In this document: positions 62,377 through 64,000 of the stretch, piece after piece
Layout of the letters: each line of letters begins with the position of its first letter
Position numbering within the stretch: position 1 is the stretch's first letter
Source: Paenibacillus sp. PCH8
GTDB taxonomy: Bacteria; Bacillota; Bacilli; Paenibacillales; Paenibacillaceae
DNA length: 64,000 nucleotides
NCBI RefSeq assembly: GCF_002968835.1
Contig: NZ_PKQK01000001.1
Coordinates: 620,001-684,000 of the forward strand
Direction of reading: 5' to 3'
Translations under genes and position numbers: made by a program
Notes under the pieces: model-generated
Told to the model about the DNA's origin: nothing
The model's database searches: none
Seen by the model: only the letters and a program-made list of their open reading frames with translations

Positions 62377-63052
62377 GATGTTGCCTCCCCAAATGGTGTT
62401 TCCAAACTTGTGCATCGGTTTCTTCTTCAGGTGTCAAATTCAATGTAGTTCCGAGTGTACGTTCGAATTCCCCTTTATATTTATCTTCATATAAGGCAAT
62501 TTGTCCAGTATGATAATCAAGGTCACTGATTTCTAATGTTGAATCGTGTACAGCCTCCTCCTGTCTCCACAAAGTAACAATGTCTTTAATTGTCGTTCTC
62601 TTACCTGATCCATACACATATGTAGTATCATCTGGAATGAGATTATGTTTGTTGGCCCCGGCTCTTTGAACCCCTATAAAACGCCCTTGATCAATCCAGT
62701 TGAAGATAGTCGTAATACTTACTCCAAAAAATATAGATAACTCTTTAGGGGTGTAAGACTTTATTGCAGCAATAGAAGGAACATCAGTGTCTGTATTACC
62801 TTGTGGAGCATCGACTGCTTGATTTAATGCATGTTTAAGAAGAGTAACATAATTTTCTCTAAAGATATCCGTATTTTCAAATATAGATTCATCCAAGCCA
62901 CGAACAAATTCAGCATTATTTTTGACTGCAAACGCCAGGACTTTGAATAATAAAATACTATTATCCATTTTGCTCAAGCTCTGGACCAACTCAGAAGCAA
63001 TCTCATCCGTGTTCTGACTAAAAATATTTTTTTCAACTCTCGTGATTCCCAT
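62351..63052 (-). CDS. HTH protein with excisionase/MerR-like domain
   Basis: A 233-residue protein. A helical N-terminus (~1-95), then a winged-helix module (~98-150): YTPKELSIFFGVSITTIFNWIDQGRFIGVQ, similar to excisionase-type HTH_17, followed by a polar region and an acidic tail. No family named. ATG at 63052 is eight bases after GAGGTG; two upstream codons exist. Upstream direct repeats may be its operator. The gene is AT-rich relative to its neighbours. Confidence 0.7.
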   Translation of the reverse strand: MGITRVEKNIFSQNTDEIASELVQSLSKMDNSILLFKVLAFAVKNNAEFVRGLDESIFENTDIFRENYVTLLKHALNQAVDAPQGNTDTDVPSIAAIKSYTPKELSIFFGVSITTIFNWIDQGRFIGVQRAGANKHNLIPDDTTYVYGSGKRTTIKDIVTLWRQEEAVHDSTLEISDLDYHTGQIALYEDKYKGEFERTLGTTLNLTPEEETDAQVWKHHLGRQHLGFKDTEK

Positions 63053-63109
63053 ACACATCTCACCTCACACTCCTAGTATAGGCTAGTAAAGTTTAACTTT
63101 CAATAAATT

Positions 63110-63149
63110 ACTTAAACAAACTCAAACTCAACTTAAACATACTTAAACA
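63110..63149. repeat. ACTTAAACA direct repeats upstream of the HTH gene
   Basis: Copies start at 63110, 63131 and 63141 (spacings 21 and 10 bases, i.e. two and one helical turns), with further related GTTTGA/TCAAAC copies between. They lie 58 bases upstream of the HTH gene start and look like binding-site iterons. Confidence 0.55.
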
Positions 63150-63250
63150 GTATGCTACGAAGATGTTGATTTATACATTCTCCAACCAACACATACTTAT
63201 TATATAATTGAAGAGATTCACATTCCCCCTACGGAAATGAGGACTATTTA

Positions 63251-64000
63251 ATGCAAAGAGATCTGCTGGAACAACTCAACTTGTGGCATGAGCAGGACGA
63301 ATTCGGGCTTATAATTGAACGCATTGACGATATACCGGTTTCTGAGCGGGACTATAATCTCATCGGGCAACTCGCCAGAGCTTACAATAATATGGAACGT
63401 TACCGTGAAGCTGTTGAGCAATTGCTTTCTGTTCATCAACAAGGGGCATCTGACCCGCTCTGGCAATATCGCTTGGGATACGCCTACTGTTATACCGCCA
63501 ACTATGAACAAGCGCTTTTAGCTTTTGAGAGAGCGGACGAACTTCTACCCCATGATGAATCCACCCTTGAATTCCTTCGTCAGATTCGTCCCAAAGCGGA
63601 GAAGATGCGGCACGATCGTCAACGCCACGAAGAGAAAATCACAGAATGGAAGCAGAGCGGTACACTGAACCAGCTACGAGCGACATCAGGAACTTATTCC
63701 CCTGCAACGTTCTGGAAACAGAGCGATTATGCACAGGAAAATCATGTATCGAAACCTTTTGACGAAGCAGAGATTGTGTCCATTGAACACGAATTGGGGT
63801 ACAAGCTGCCCGCTTCCTATATTCAGCTAATGAATACCCAAAACGGTGGCATCCCCACGCTTACTGAATTCCCGACCGCAGAAGCAACTTCCTGGGCTGA
63901 AGATCATATTGCCATCTCAAGCATTATGGGGATCGGACACGATAAAATATATGCGCTCGGTGGAGAGCTGGGAAGCCGCTTCATGATCGAGGAATGGGGT
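63251..64000 (+). CDS. TPR protein with SMI1/KNR4 (SUKH) domain, cut at the right edge
   Basis: The open 250-residue start of a longer protein. TPR-like helices at ~35-110 (YNLIGQLARAYNNMERYREA, YRLGYAYCYTANYEQALLAFE), then a SMI1/KNR4 module from ~175 (ELGYKLPASYIQLMNTQNGG, the family core, and HIAISSIMGIGHDKIYAL). SMI1/KNR4 domains are immunity proteins for contact toxins or intracellular regulators; the TPR-fused type is common in Firmicutes. ATG follows GAGG by eight bases. No stop is inside the window. Confidence 0.85.
   Translation, partial: MQRDLLEQLNLWHEQDEFGLIIERIDDIPVSERDYNLIGQLARAYNNMERYREAVEQLLSVHQQGASDPLWQYRLGYAYCYTANYEQALLAFERADELLPHDESTLEFLRQIRPKAEKMRHDRQRHEEKITEWKQSGTLNQLRATSGTYSPATFWKQSDYAQENHVSKPFDEAEIVSIEHELGYKLPASYIQLMNTQNGGIPTLTEFPTAEATSWAEDHIAISSIMGIGHDKIYALGGELGSRFMIEEWG

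Overview
The window looks like part of a Paenibacillus chromosome (Gram-positive, endospore-forming Bacillales). The support is a caa3-type cytochrome oxidase operon in the ctaCDEFG order, YjcZ-type small sporulation proteins, a G-box riboswitch on xpt-pbuX, a YesMN-type two-component pair beside a sugar ABC transporter, and strong AGGAGG ribosome binding sites. Base composition is moderate, with GC-rich patches inside 25.9-26.7 kb and 52.2-52.6 kb and an AT-rich patch at 62.2-63.2 kb. No rRNA, tRNA, CRISPR array, prophage or complete insertion sequence was seen.

Layout. 0-1.3 kb: GntR/permease operon running off the left edge. 1.4-2.3 kb: a small membrane-anchored protein and a beta/gamma-crystallin-like protein. 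2.4-8.1 kb: caa3 oxidase operon (ctaC-D-E-F, ctaG, DUF420) behind a consensus sigma-A promoter. 8.3-10.8 kb: methionine aminopeptidase and small genes, including a frameshifted DUF4870 gene. 11-13.5 kb: xpt-pbuX with purine riboswitch. 13.6-17.4 kb: mscL, NUDIX, TrmB-like and zinc-ribbon genes. 17.7-20.9 kb: UvrD-like helicase. 21-25.6 kb: frameshifted Gfo/Idh/MocA oxidoreductase, acetyltransferase, stalk-domain protein, RidA, VanY-type carboxypeptidase. 25.9-30.6 kb: SWIM/SNF2 pair and a lone CheW. 31-35.4 kb: two DnaA-box clusters flanking an M29-type aminopeptidase, an SDR-hydrolase fusion and its TetR regulator. 35.4-42.3 kb: sugar ABC transporter divergent from a YesMN-type sensor/regulator. 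42.3-53.4 kb: transporters, TspO, RidA, NAD(P)-binding protein, MFS, hybrid-free histidine kinase, PAP2 phosphatase, HD-GYP protein, ECF sigma/anti-sigma pair. 53.5-57.5 kb: a candidate noncoding RNA, three YjcZ-like genes, a MITE-like element, a BNR-type propeller protein and partner. 57.7-62 kb: nrdAB with two NrdR boxes and a long attenuator-containing leader. 62.2-64 kb: an AT-rich overlapping HTH/small-protein pair with upstream iterons, and a TPR-SMI1/KNR4 protein cut by the right edge.

Most notable signals not explained by ordinary genes: (1) two intergenic DnaA-box clusters at 31.05-31.29 and 35.13-35.36 kb, with helically phased boxes; (2) a three-copy, ~150-190 bp intergenic palindromic repeat (45.9, 49.1 and 60.8 kb), one copy sitting between nrdA and nrdB; (3) a structured nrdAB leader with an intrinsic terminator; (4) a promoter-to-terminator transcript at 53.57-53.79 kb without an evident ORF; (5) a structured leader at 9.54-9.71 kb. 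Two genes are broken by an apparent loss of one G in a G-run; this may be sequencing error rather than biology.
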